Assembly: GCF_036885195.1 (NCBI RefSeq)
Contig: NZ_CP133656.1
Span: 992,001-1,056,000 of the forward strand
Origin: Pectobacterium cacticida
Lineage (GTDB): Bacteria; Pseudomonadota; Gammaproteobacteria; Enterobacterales; Enterobacteriaceae
DNA length: 64,000 bases
Direction of reading: 5' to 3'
How positions within the stretch are numbered: the stretch's first letter is position 1; every line of letters begins with the position of its first letter. Of this stretch, positions 16,475-24,594 are shown in pieces. The notes beneath the pieces were generated by a model, which searched no databases, was not told the DNA's origin, and saw nothing but the letters and a program-made list of their open reading frames with translations. The translations under genes and the position numbers were made by a program.

Positions 16475-18160
16475 CTAGATCGGACACGCCTGAGAGTCGG
16501 GCGAGAGTTCCTCTAGCTTCAACATTGAAATCATGCTGTTGGCGATTTCCCGCTCGCCCATGACGACTTCGTTGGCGCCGTGTTCAATAATATAGCTGAC
16601 TTCATCGTCATAGTGTGCCCGGGCAATAATTTCCAGGTCGGCACGCTTTTCTCGCGCTGCGGCGACGATTTCTCCTGCCTCATAGCCGTTCGGAATGGTC
16701 AATAATAGCCAACGGGCGCAGTCCAGACGTGCAATATCCATAATTTCGGGTTTGATGGCGTTACCCAACACGGCTTTAATTCCCCGTTCACGTAAGGCAT
16801 CGACACGCGTGCGTGAATTCTCAATGACAACGATCGGGATACCGGCCTGATGTAGTTTGGCGCCAATGAGACTCCCCACGCGGCCATAGCCAACTAGCAG
16901 AGCATGGTTGCACATATCAACAGGGATCTGTTTTTCTTCCTCAATCGCTTCTTCCACAATCTGCTCTTCAATGGTTTCATGCTTCGCCAGATAGCGTTCG
17001 AGAAGCGTAAATAGCAGCGGGTTAATCATGATTGAGAGAATGGCGCCAGCCAGTACCAGATTCCGTCCCTCTTCAGACAGCAGCCCCAATACAATACCGA
17101 GCCCGGCTAAAATAAAGGCAAATTCCCCGATCTGCGCCAGGCTGGCGGAAATGGTTAGCGCCGTGCGTTTTGAGTGACCAAAAAGTCGAACCAGCATGAA
17201 CGCGGCGGCTGACTTACCAAACACGATGATGGCCAGCGTAATAAGCACGGAAACCGGGTCGTTAATCAAGATCATCGGATCAAACAGCATGCCGACAGAG
17301 ACGAAAAACAGCACGGCGAAAGCATCGCGCAGCGGTAACGTATCGTGCGCTGCACGCTGGCTGAGTTCGGACTCGTTCAACACCACGCCAGCGAAGAACG
17401 CACCTAAAGCAAAGGAGACATCGAAAAGTTTCACCGCGCCAAAAGCAATACCCAACGCCATCGCCAAAACCGCCAGCGTGAAAAGCTCGCGCGATCCGGT
17501 GCTGGCGCTTTTTGCCAACACCCACGGCACCAGACGGCGGCCTACAACAATCATTATGGTAATAAACGCAATGACTTTACCGATGGTCCAGGCGAGATCG
17601 GTCAGCAGTTTGCTGGTATCGGCATGTTCTGCGCCGATCATGTCGCCGAAGGCTGGCAGTAGCACCAAAGTAAGCACCATGGCGAGATCTTCTACAATCA
17701 GCCAGCCGATAGCAATTTGGCCACGCTGGCTATCGATTAGCTGCCGTTCCTCCAGTGCGCGTAACAGAACCACTGTACTGGCGGTGGACAGGCAAAGGCC
17801 GAAAACTAAACCACTCGCCAGGCTCCAGCCCAGCATTGTGGATAACCCCATCCCCAGCAATGTCGCTACGACAATCTGGGCTATCGCGCCAGGAATCGCG
17901 ATGGACTTTACCGCCATGAGGTCTTTCAGCGAGAAGTGGAGGCCAACGCCAAACATTAGCAGGATTACGCCAAGTTCAGCGAGTTCCGATGCTAATGACG
18001 TATCAGCCACGAAACCGGGGGTGAAGGGGCCAACGAGCACGCCAGCGGCAAGATAGCCAACAAGGGGAGAGATTCGCAGGCGATGGGCCAGTATGCCAAG
18101 GAGGAAGGCAAGAACCAGCCCTCCAGCGATAGTAGAAATTAGCGGTGTTGCAGCATGCAT
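16475..18160 (-). CDS. ybaL: YbaL, CPA2-type cation/proton antiporter with RCK domain
   Basis: 561 residues from ATG 18160, which has AAGGAG five bases upstream; a longer start at 18178 adds six residues. About twelve transmembrane helices carry the CPA2 signatures ISPLVGYLAAGVLVGPFTPGF and LCLSTASTVVLLRALEE. A cytoplasmic TrkA-N domain follows from about 415 (NHALLVGYGRVGSLIG), ending GANEVVMGEREIA. It is related to KefB and KefC, and the transported ion is not certain. In E. coli aes and gsk lie between hemH and ybaL; both are absent here. Confidence 0.95.
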   Translation of the reverse strand: MHAATPLISTIAGGLVLAFLLGILAHRLRISPLVGYLAAGVLVGPFTPGFVADTSLASELAELGVILLMFGVGLHFSLKDLMAVKSIAIPGAIAQIVVATLLGMGLSTMLGWSLASGLVFGLCLSTASTVVLLRALEERQLIDSQRGQIAIGWLIVEDLAMVLTLVLLPAFGDMIGAEHADTSKLLTDLAWTIGKVIAFITIMIVVGRRLVPWVLAKSASTGSRELFTLAVLAMALGIAFGAVKLFDVSFALGAFFAGVVLNESELSQRAAHDTLPLRDAFAVLFFVSVGMLFDPMILINDPVSVLITLAIIVFGKSAAAFMLVRLFGHSKRTALTISASLAQIGEFAFILAGLGIVLGLLSEEGRNLVLAGAILSIMINPLLFTLLERYLAKHETIEEQIVEEAIEEEKQIPVDMCNHALLVGYGRVGSLIGAKLHQAGIPIVVIENSRTRVDALRERGIKAVLGNAIKPEIMDIARLDCARWLLLTIPNGYEAGEIVAAAREKRADLEIIARAHYDDEVSYIIEHGANEVVMGEREIANSMISMLKLEELSPDSQACPI

Positions 18161-18828
18161 CCCAACTCCTTGTGCCATAGGTGAAACATAATTAAACCGA
18201 TTTACCCTTTTTGTCTTGACGCGGCAACGTGGTTAGCGGCCCTCACGTATTCTTATCGCTTTGTGACTGCATCAATAGCGTTTGGAATGCGTTCGTCTAC
18301 TGTCTGGCTGCAACGCCAATGTTACTGGGTATACACACAAATTCTATTGCATATAGCGAAATGTTGCTTGGGTAAAAATGGTATTTTATGAAAAATATCA
18401 GTTTATCAAGCTAAAGGCAGTGTAACATAGATTTACCGGTAATTTCTTCTAATAAGCATTGATAAACATGCGTAATTATTATGATGATACGACGTTATTG
18501 ATGTTGAACGGCAATGGCGACGGTGAATATTAAATCAAACCGCTTTATCTGCTGACATAAAACGGCTGTAAACAGAAGATAAGCGGCATGATAACTGCCT
18601 ATTGCGATGAAATATCCAAATTAGCAAGAATCCATGACGATAAGACGACAGAAACAGGTCAGGCGGCGATCGCTACCTATGCAATGCTTAATCTGGGGTT
18701 GTCGGCTATCGCGCATGGCTCGCGGATAACATGAATGTGTCTCGCGCATTGTTCATCTTGCTGTGCTAGCTTGTGTGATGAATTTCTCAGTGTAACCACT
18801 GCGTTTTTAGAATAAACGGAGATTTATC
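18161..18828. other. 668-base intergenic region between divergent ybaL and ushA
   Basis: The region is AT-rich and should hold the promoters of both flanking genes. E. coli carries fsr between ybaL and ushA, and no trace of it is recognisable. The only open frame with some protein character is at 18588-18734. I saw no tRNA-like or strong terminator structure. Confidence 0.5.
18588..18734 (+). CDS. possible 48-residue ORF, unrecognised
   Basis: ATG 18588 opens a 48-codon frame reading MITAYCDEISKLARIHDDK then TTETGQAAIATYAMLNLGLS, ending TGA at 18732-18734. The composition is protein-like, predicted mostly helical and without a signal peptide. The ribosome-binding site is poor. I cannot assign a family, and it could be the remnant of a longer gene or chance. 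Confidence 0.25.
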   Translation: MITAYCDEISKLARIHDDKTTETGQAAIATYAMLNLGLSAIAHGSRIT

Positions 18829-20481
18829 ATGCGCTTTTCAATACGAACTCTGGGATGTGTGATGGCGGTATCGCTGGTGTTAACGCCAGCGATGTCAATG
18901 GCTTGGGAAAAAAATAAAACGTATTCCATCACGATTTTGCATACCAATGACCACCATGGCCATTTCTGGCATAACGACCATGGTGAATATGGGCTGGCGG
19001 CACAAAAAACGCTGGTTGACGAGATACGTCAGGAAGTTGAAGGTCGAGGGGGGAGCGTATTGCTGCTTTCCGGCGGGGATATCAATACTGGCGTACCGGA
19101 ATCGGATTTACAGGATGCAGAGCCTGATTTTCGTGGTATGAACATGGTTGGCTATGATGCGATGGCGTTGGGAAATCATGAATTCGATAATCCGCTATCG
19201 GTACTGCGCCAACAGGAAAAATGGGCGAAATTCCCGTTATTATCCGCCAATATCTATCAAAAAAGCACTTCATCGCGTTTATTTAAGCCTTATGCCCTGT
19301 TTGATAAACAAGGCGTAAAAATCGCTGTTATCGGCCTGACAACGGATGATACGGCTAAATTAGGTAATCCTGAGTATTTTACCGATATCGAATTCCGTCA
19401 TCCTGCTCGTGAAGCGAAACAGGTTGTTGAGCAGTTACGTGCGCACGAAAAACCGGATGTGATCATTGCCGCGACGCACATGGGGCACTATGACGATGGT
19501 CACCACGGCTCCAATGCCCCGGGCGATGTGGAGATGGCGCGTAGCCTGCCCGCGGGTTATTTGGATATGATTGTCGGCGGCCATTCGCAGGATCCGGTGT
19601 GCATGGCGCAGGAAAATAAGAAACAGGTGGATTATGTGCCAGGGACGCCATGCGCGCCCGACCGCCAAAATGGCACCTGGATTGTTCAGGCGCATGAGTG
19701 GGGGAAATATGTTGGTCGTGCCGATTTTACCTTCCGCAACGGTATACTAAAACTTGAGCATTATCAGTTGATACCCGTCAACTTGAAGAGAAAGGTAGAA
19801 AAGGACGGCAAAACACAACGCGTTTTCTATACGCGTGAAATTGCGCAAGATCCTGACATGCTGAAAATGTTGACGCCATTCCAGGAAAAGGGACAGGCGC
19901 AGTTGGGAGTCAAGATCGGTAGCGTGAACGGGAAACTCGAAGGCGACCGCAATCAGGTGCGCTTTCGGCAGACGAATCTGGCGCGTCTGCTGCTCTCAGC
20001 ACAGCTTGAGCGCGCGGCGGCTGACTTTGCCGTCATGAGCGGCGGTGGCATACGCGACTCGATTGAGTCCGGTGATATTACCTATAAGGATATCTTGAAA
20101 GTTCAGCCATTTGCCAACACGCTGGTATATATCGATATGAAAGGCAGCGATGTCGAGAAATACCTCGCTGTCGCCGCCAACAAAAAAGTGGATTCCGGTG
20201 CCTATGCGCAGTTCCTCAACGTTAGCCTGACGGCAGATGGGCAGGGCGTACAGAACGTGAAAATCAAAGGTGAGTCGTTACAAGCGGATAAGGTTTACCG
20301 CATGGCAACGTTAAACTTTAATGCACTGGGAGGGGATGGTTATCCACGTATTGATAATTTACCGGGTTATGTGAATACCGGCTTTGTGGATGCGGAAGTG
20401 TTAAAGCAGTACATCGAAAAACATTCCCCTCTGGACGCAGAAGCCTATGCACCGAAAGGCGAGATTGTTTATAAATCATAA
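18829..20481 (+). CDS. ushA: UshA, periplasmic UDP-sugar hydrolase / 5'-nucleotidase
   Basis: 550 residues, the E. coli length. The signal peptide (MRFSIRTLGCVMAVSLVLTP, cleavage after about AMSMA) directs export. The metallophosphatase domain has HTNDHHG, GGDINTG, GNHEFDNP, ATHMGHYDDG and GGHSQDP. The C-terminal nucleotide-binding domain includes SGGGIRDSIESGDITYKD and FNALGGDGYPR. It hydrolyses UDP-sugars and nucleotides for salvage. ATAAACGGAG lies before the start. A terminator follows at 20530. Confidence 0.97.
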   Translation: MRFSIRTLGCVMAVSLVLTPAMSMAWEKNKTYSITILHTNDHHGHFWHNDHGEYGLAAQKTLVDEIRQEVEGRGGSVLLLSGGDINTGVPESDLQDAEPDFRGMNMVGYDAMALGNHEFDNPLSVLRQQEKWAKFPLLSANIYQKSTSSRLFKPYALFDKQGVKIAVIGLTTDDTAKLGNPEYFTDIEFRHPAREAKQVVEQLRAHEKPDVIIAATHMGHYDDGHHGSNAPGDVEMARSLPAGYLDMIVGGHSQDPVCMAQENKKQVDYVPGTPCAPDRQNGTWIVQAHEWGKYVGRADFTFRNGILKLEHYQLIPVNLKRKVEKDGKTQRVFYTREIAQDPDMLKMLTPFQEKGQAQLGVKIGSVNGKLEGDRNQVRFRQTNLARLLLSAQLERAAADFAVMSGGGIRDSIESGDITYKDILKVQPFANTLVYIDMKGSDVEKYLAVAANKKVDSGAYAQFLNVSLTADGQGVQNVKIKGESLQADKVYRMATLNFNALGGDGYPRIDNLPGYVNTGFVDAEVLKQYIEKHSPLDAEAYAPKGEIVYKS

Positions 20482-20529
20482 GCGTCGAGTGGGGCTTTAA
20501 CGACGTCCCGTTTACTCTCCTTATTTTAC

Positions 20530-20555
20530 GGCCGCGATTCTTGCGGCCTTTCTTT
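20530..20555 (+). terminator. ushA intrinsic terminator
   Basis: GGCCGC at 20530-20535 and GCGGCC at 20543-20548 form a 6-bp GC stem with a 7-base loop, followed by TTTCTTT. Confidence 0.8.
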
Positions 20556-20642
20556 ATTATTATCTTTCTCTTCGCGGAATCTTGTCTTTTGGCGAGAGGA
20601 ATGTCGAATGACCACATCCTCGCCACTTATCACGTCATTTTA

Positions 20643-20670
20643 ACCGCTTAGCACGCTATTTTACCGCCTA
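20643..20670 (+). promoter_or_regulatory. candidate BtsR (YehT) response-regulator site upstream of btsT
   Basis: ACCGCTTA at 20643-20650 and ACCGCCTA at 20663-20670 are direct repeats spaced by 12 bases. As I recall, the E. coli BtsR site before btsT is two ACC(G/A)CT(C/T)A repeats about two helical turns apart. The first copy fits exactly and the second at seven of eight positions. They lie about 170 bases before the start, so the true distance to the promoter is unknown. Confidence 0.5.
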
Positions 20671-20837
20671 CCCGATTACCTTACGCGCGTGCGTACGCGA
20701 AGGCGTAATGTACCGCTAGGATCTTCCTGTACCCAAAAGACGCGATGACCTGTGTTATCGCGCAATGTTTTACCAAAATTTCTTTTTCCACAGCTAACAA
20801 ATTAAACGATTGTGATTTTTTAATTGAAGGATGTCTT

Positions 20838-22991
20838 ATGAAGAGCCGTTCCATTCTTAAACACATCCCCTGGATGATTCTTGGAATCATTGGGGCAGCG
20901 TGCCTCGGCGTTGTCGCATTACGCCGCGGTGAGCATGTTAGTGCACTCTGGATTATTGTTGCTTCCGTAGCCGTTTACCTCGTGGCCTACCGATATTACA
21001 GCCTGTATATCGCACAGAAAGTCATGAAGTTAGATCCCACCAGAGCTACGCCTGCTGTTATCAATAACGATGGTCTTAACTATGTGCCAACGAACCGTAA
21101 CGTCCTGTTCGGCCACCACTTTGCTGCCATTGCTGGCGCCGGTCCGTTAGTCGGGCCGGTACTGGCCGCACAGGTCGGTTACTTGCCGGGGACGCTATGG
21201 TTGCTGGCTGGGGTCGTGCTGGCGGGGGCGGTACAGGACTTTATGGTCCTGTTTATTTCCAGCCGGCGTAACGGCGCCTCATTAGGCGAAATCGTTAAAA
21301 AAGAACTGGGCCCTGTTCCGGGGACGATTGCGCTGTTCGGCTGCTTCCTCATTATGATCATTATTCTTGCCGTACTGGCGCTGATCGTGGTGAAAGCGTT
21401 GGCCGAAAGCCCGTGGGGGGTCTTTACCGTTTGTTCGACGGTGCCGATCGCATTGTTCATGGGGATCTACATGCGCTATATCCGCCCGGGTAAAGTCGGT
21501 GAGGTCTCCGTGATAGGTATTATCTTGTTGGTATTGGCTATCTGGTTCGGTGGCGTCGTCGCAAGCGACCCATACTGGGGACCGGCGCTCACCTTTAAAG
21601 ATACCACGATTACCTATACGTTGATTGGCTACGCCTTCGTCTCCGCACTGTTGCCTGTGTGGTTGATCCTGGCTCCGCGTGATTACTTGGCGACCTTCCT
21701 GAAAATAGGCGTCATCGTTGGTCTGGCGATTGGTATCGTGATCCTGAACCCGGATCTGAAAATGCCTGCGGTAACGCAGTTTGTCGATGGCACCGGGCCG
21801 GTCTGGAAAGGTACGTTATTCCCATTCCTGTTTATTACTATCGCTTGTGGTGCGGTATCGGGCTTCCATGCGCTGATTTCTTCTGGCACGACGCCGAAAC
21901 TGTTGGCGAGCGAAAACGATGCGCGTTTCATCGGTTACGGCGCCATGTTGATGGAGTCCTTCGTTGCTATGATGGCACTGGTCGCGGCGTCGATTATTGA
22001 GCCTGGCCTCTACTTCGCAATGAATACCCCGCCAGCGGCGCTCGGCATTGAGATGCCTGATTTACACCGACTGGGCACGGCAGATGCGCCGATGATCCTC
22101 GCACAGTTGCAGGAGGTATCCGCGCACGCGGCGGCGACCGTCAGTTCCTGGGGCTTTGTTATTTCGCCCGATCTGATTACGCAAACGGCGAAAGATATCG
22201 GTGAACCTTCCGTATTGAACCGTGCTGGTGGCGCACCAACGCTAGCTGTTGGTATCGCGCACGTATTCCACCAGATTATTCCTGCCGCTGATATGGGCTT
22301 CTGGTATCACTTCGGTATTCTGTTTGAAGCACTGTTTATTCTGACCGCGTTAGATGCAGGGACACGTTCAGGTCGCTTTATGCTGCAAGATCTGCTGGGT
22401 AACTTTGTCCCGTTCCTGAAGAAAACCGACTCTCTGATTGCCGGGATTATTGGTACCGCGGGTTGCGTCGGCCTATGGGGTTATCTCCTGTATCAAGGCG
22501 TAGTCGATCCGTTAGGCGGTGTGAAGAGCCTGTGGCCGCTGTTCGGTATTTCTAACCAAATGCTGGCGGCGGTGGCGCTGGTGCTGGCTACCGTCATCTT
22601 GATTAAGATGAAACGCGCGCAATACATCTGGGTCACGTTGATTCCGACAGTGTGGTTATTGATTTGTACCACGTGGGCGCTGGGCTTGAAGTTGTTCAGC
22701 GACAATCCGCAGTTGGAAGGCTTCTTCTACATGGCGAATATGTTCAAGAGTAAAATTGCGGAAGGCGGTGCTGATCTCAGTGCGCAACAGATTGCTAACA
22801 TGAACCACATTGTCATTAATAACTACACCAATGCGGGTTTGAGTATTCTGTTCCTGATTGTGGTGTACAGTATTATTGCCTACGGTATTAAAGAAGCGCT
22901 GGCTGCACGTAAAGTGGCGGAACGTACCGATCAGGAAACACCATATGTACCGGTGCCTGAAGGTGGCGTAAAAGTGTCTTCTGGCCACTAA
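20838..22991 (+). CDS. btsT: BtsT, CstA-family pyruvate transporter
   Basis: 717 residues from ATG 20838, with GAAGGA six bases upstream; the longer frame from 20745 is not conserved. It starts MKSRSILKHIPWMILGIIGA and has the CstA landmarks RYYSLYIAQKVMKLDP, NRNVLFGHHFAAIAGAGPLVGP and ISSGTTPKLL. Up to about 18 membrane helices are predicted. It is closer to E. coli BtsT (YjiY) than to CstA by its start and its C-terminal TPYVPVPEGGVK. It imports pyruvate with protons. yjiX and yjiA follow, as in E. coli, though the locus sits next to ushA here. Confidence 0.93.
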   Translation: MKSRSILKHIPWMILGIIGAACLGVVALRRGEHVSALWIIVASVAVYLVAYRYYSLYIAQKVMKLDPTRATPAVINNDGLNYVPTNRNVLFGHHFAAIAGAGPLVGPVLAAQVGYLPGTLWLLAGVVLAGAVQDFMVLFISSRRNGASLGEIVKKELGPVPGTIALFGCFLIMIIILAVLALIVVKALAESPWGVFTVCSTVPIALFMGIYMRYIRPGKVGEVSVIGIILLVLAIWFGGVVASDPYWGPALTFKDTTITYTLIGYAFVSALLPVWLILAPRDYLATFLKIGVIVGLAIGIVILNPDLKMPAVTQFVDGTGPVWKGTLFPFLFITIACGAVSGFHALISSGTTPKLLASENDARFIGYGAMLMESFVAMMALVAASIIEPGLYFAMNTPPAALGIEMPDLHRLGTADAPMILAQLQEVSAHAAATVSSWGFVISPDLITQTAKDIGEPSVLNRAGGAPTLAVGIAHVFHQIIPAADMGFWYHFGILFEALFILTALDAGTRSGRFMLQDLLGNFVPFLKKTDSLIAGIIGTAGCVGLWGYLLYQGVVDPLGGVKSLWPLFGISNQMLAAVALVLATVILIKMKRAQYIWVTLIPTVWLLICTTWALGLKLFSDNPQLEGFFYMANMFKSKIAEGGADLSAQQIANMNHIVINNYTNAGLSILFLIVVYSIIAYGIKEALAARKVAERTDQETPYVPVPEGGVKVSSGH

Positions 22992-23060
22992 GCGATTTGC
23001 CCCGTCGGATTTTGCGAGACAGCTAGCAAGGCTGAACGTGAAAGATGACGGGTATCGGTA

Positions 23061-23095
23061 CCCTGTATAATGTATAACGTTATACAGGGTATTTT
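23061..23095 (+). terminator. intrinsic terminator between btsT and yjiX
   Basis: CCCTGTATAA at 23061-23070 pairs perfectly with TTATACAGGG at 23080-23089 around a 9-base loop, then TATTTTTT. It is a strong terminator inside what is usually drawn as one operon. Confidence 0.8.
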
Positions 23096-23134
23096 TTATC
23101 TAGCGCTATCATCGGTGATGTCCTGGAGGTAATG

Positions 23135-23338
23135 ATGTTTGGCAATTTGGGTAAGGCAGGAAAATATTTAGGCCAGGCGGCGCGTATGCTGGTGGGTATG
23201 CCGGATTATGATACCTATGTGCAGCATATGCAGACTAATCACCCGGATAAACCGGTGATGACGTATGAAGAATTCTTCCGCGAACGCCAACAGGCGCGCT
23301 ATGGCGGAGACGGCAAAGGCGGGATGCGTTGCTGTTAA
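23135..23338 (+). CDS. yjiX: YjiX, YbdD/YjiX-family small protein
   Basis: 67 residues from ATG 23135, with GGAGG five bases upstream; ATG 23132 is too close to it. The sequence MFGNLGKAGKYLGQAARML and the ending GGDGKGGMRCC are nearly those of E. coli YjiX. This small cytoplasmic protein is found behind CstA-type carbon-starvation transporters. Its role is unresolved. A terminator precedes it, and yjiA follows after 16 bases. Confidence 0.93.
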   Translation: MFGNLGKAGKYLGQAARMLVGMPDYDTYVQHMQTNHPDKPVMTYEEFFRERQQARYGGDGKGGMRCC

Positions 23339-23354
23339 TGACTGGGAATCTGTT

Positions 23355-24338
23355 ATGACTCAACCTCAATTGCTTGATACGGTTAAACCCGTCTGTGTCA
23401 CTATATTAACGGGTTTTCTCGGCGCGGGTAAAACGACCTTATTGCGTCATATCCTCACCGCTAACCATGGTTACAAAATTGCCGTCATTGAAAACGAGTT
23501 CGGCGAAGTCCCGATTGATAACGCATTAATCGGTGAACGTGCCAGCCAGATTACGACCCTGAGCAATGGGTGCATTTGTTGCACGCAGTCTAATGAACTG
23601 GCTAATGCCCTGCTCGATCTTATCGATGGCATCGATAACGGAACGCTGGATTTTGATCATGTCATTATTGAATGTACCGGTATGGCCGATCCTGGGCCAG
23701 TAGCACAGACTTTTTTCTCACATGAAACCCTCTGTGAGCGCTTTGTGCTGGACGGTATTATTACGCTGGTGGATGCGGTGCACGCACAGCAACAACTTGA
23801 TCAGTTCACCATTGCCCAGTCACAGATTGGCTATGCCGACCGCATATTGCTGACTAAAACCGATGTGGCAAGCGATGAGACGCTGTTACCGCGCATTCAG
23901 CGTATTAATGCGCGGGCGCCCATTTACACCGTCGTCCATGGCAATATCGATATCAGTGTATTGTTTAACATAAATGGTTTTATTCTTAACGATAACTTGG
24001 AAGTGAAAACCCCGGTATTTCGCTTTATCGCACCTGTGCAAAATAACGTGCAGTCGATAGTCGTTAATCTCGATAAGGCCGTTGATCTCCAGTCCGTTTC
24101 TGATGTGATGGAAAATCTCTTACTGCAATTTTCCGATAATCTGCTGCGCTATAAAGGTATTCTGGCGATTGATGGTGATGACCGTCGTTTACTGTTTCAA
24201 GGTGTGCAGCGCTTATACAGCGCCGACTGGGACAGTGAGTGGCAGCCAGGCGAAGAGAGAAAGAGTGTACTGGTGTTTATTGGTGTGGATCTGCCTGAAC
24301 AGGAAATCCGTGACGCTTTTGCTCGCCTGACGGCATAA
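23355..24338 (+). CDS. yjiA: YjiA, COG0523 GTPase (CobW/metallochaperone family)
   Basis: 327 residues from ATG 23355; the frame reaching back to 23265 overlaps yjiX and is not conserved. GFLGAGKTTLL is the P-loop near residue 17. NGCICC is the family metal-binding CxCC near residue 72, followed by ECTGMADPGP, and TKTD is the guanine-specificity motif. The CobW C-terminal domain ends in the VFIGVDLPEQEIRDAF region. The family moves or inserts metals, and the YjiA client is not known. It is last in the btsT-yjiX-yjiA cluster. Confidence 0.94.
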   Translation: MTQPQLLDTVKPVCVTILTGFLGAGKTTLLRHILTANHGYKIAVIENEFGEVPIDNALIGERASQITTLSNGCICCTQSNELANALLDLIDGIDNGTLDFDHVIIECTGMADPGPVAQTFFSHETLCERFVLDGIITLVDAVHAQQQLDQFTIAQSQIGYADRILLTKTDVASDETLLPRIQRINARAPIYTVVHGNIDISVLFNINGFILNDNLEVKTPVFRFIAPVQNNVQSIVVNLDKAVDLQSVSDVMENLLLQFSDNLLRYKGILAIDGDDRRLLFQGVQRLYSADWDSEWQPGEERKSVLVFIGVDLPEQEIRDAFARLTA

Positions 24339-24562
24339 GCCGCTTTTTTATCGGTGCTGGCCACACGGGGCCACTGGCCAGCACAACATCGGTAATACGC
24401 CTTTCCCTTCCTCATCGTGATTTTCCTGATGAAATACGACGCGCTCCCCGATGCAAATAGGGCAATTGCATAAAAAAATTCATGCCTTAATGTAATTATT
24501 ACAAATGAATCTAAAACGTGATCGCCCCTTATTTTTTAGTGGAATACTGGTGTTATTTTATT

Positions 24563-24576
24563 GAAATAATATTTCA
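24563..24576. promoter_or_regulatory. imperfect KdgR-like operator before the polygalacturonase
   Basis: GAAA at 24563-24566 and TTTCA at 24572-24576 are separated by five bases; the KdgR consensus I recall has GAAA-N6-TTTCA. It lies about 20 bases before the start codon. KdgR represses pectinase genes in soft-rot bacteria. A separate perfect TGTAAT-T-ATTACA palindrome sits at 24491-24503. Confidence 0.4.
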
Positions 24577-24594
24577 TTATTTTGGGGGTTAAGT

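Noticed and set aside
17196..18056. 286-codon ORF opposite ybaL
   Set aside because: It is a low-complexity shadow (rich in S, A, T, N) of the conserved ybaL frame on the other strand.
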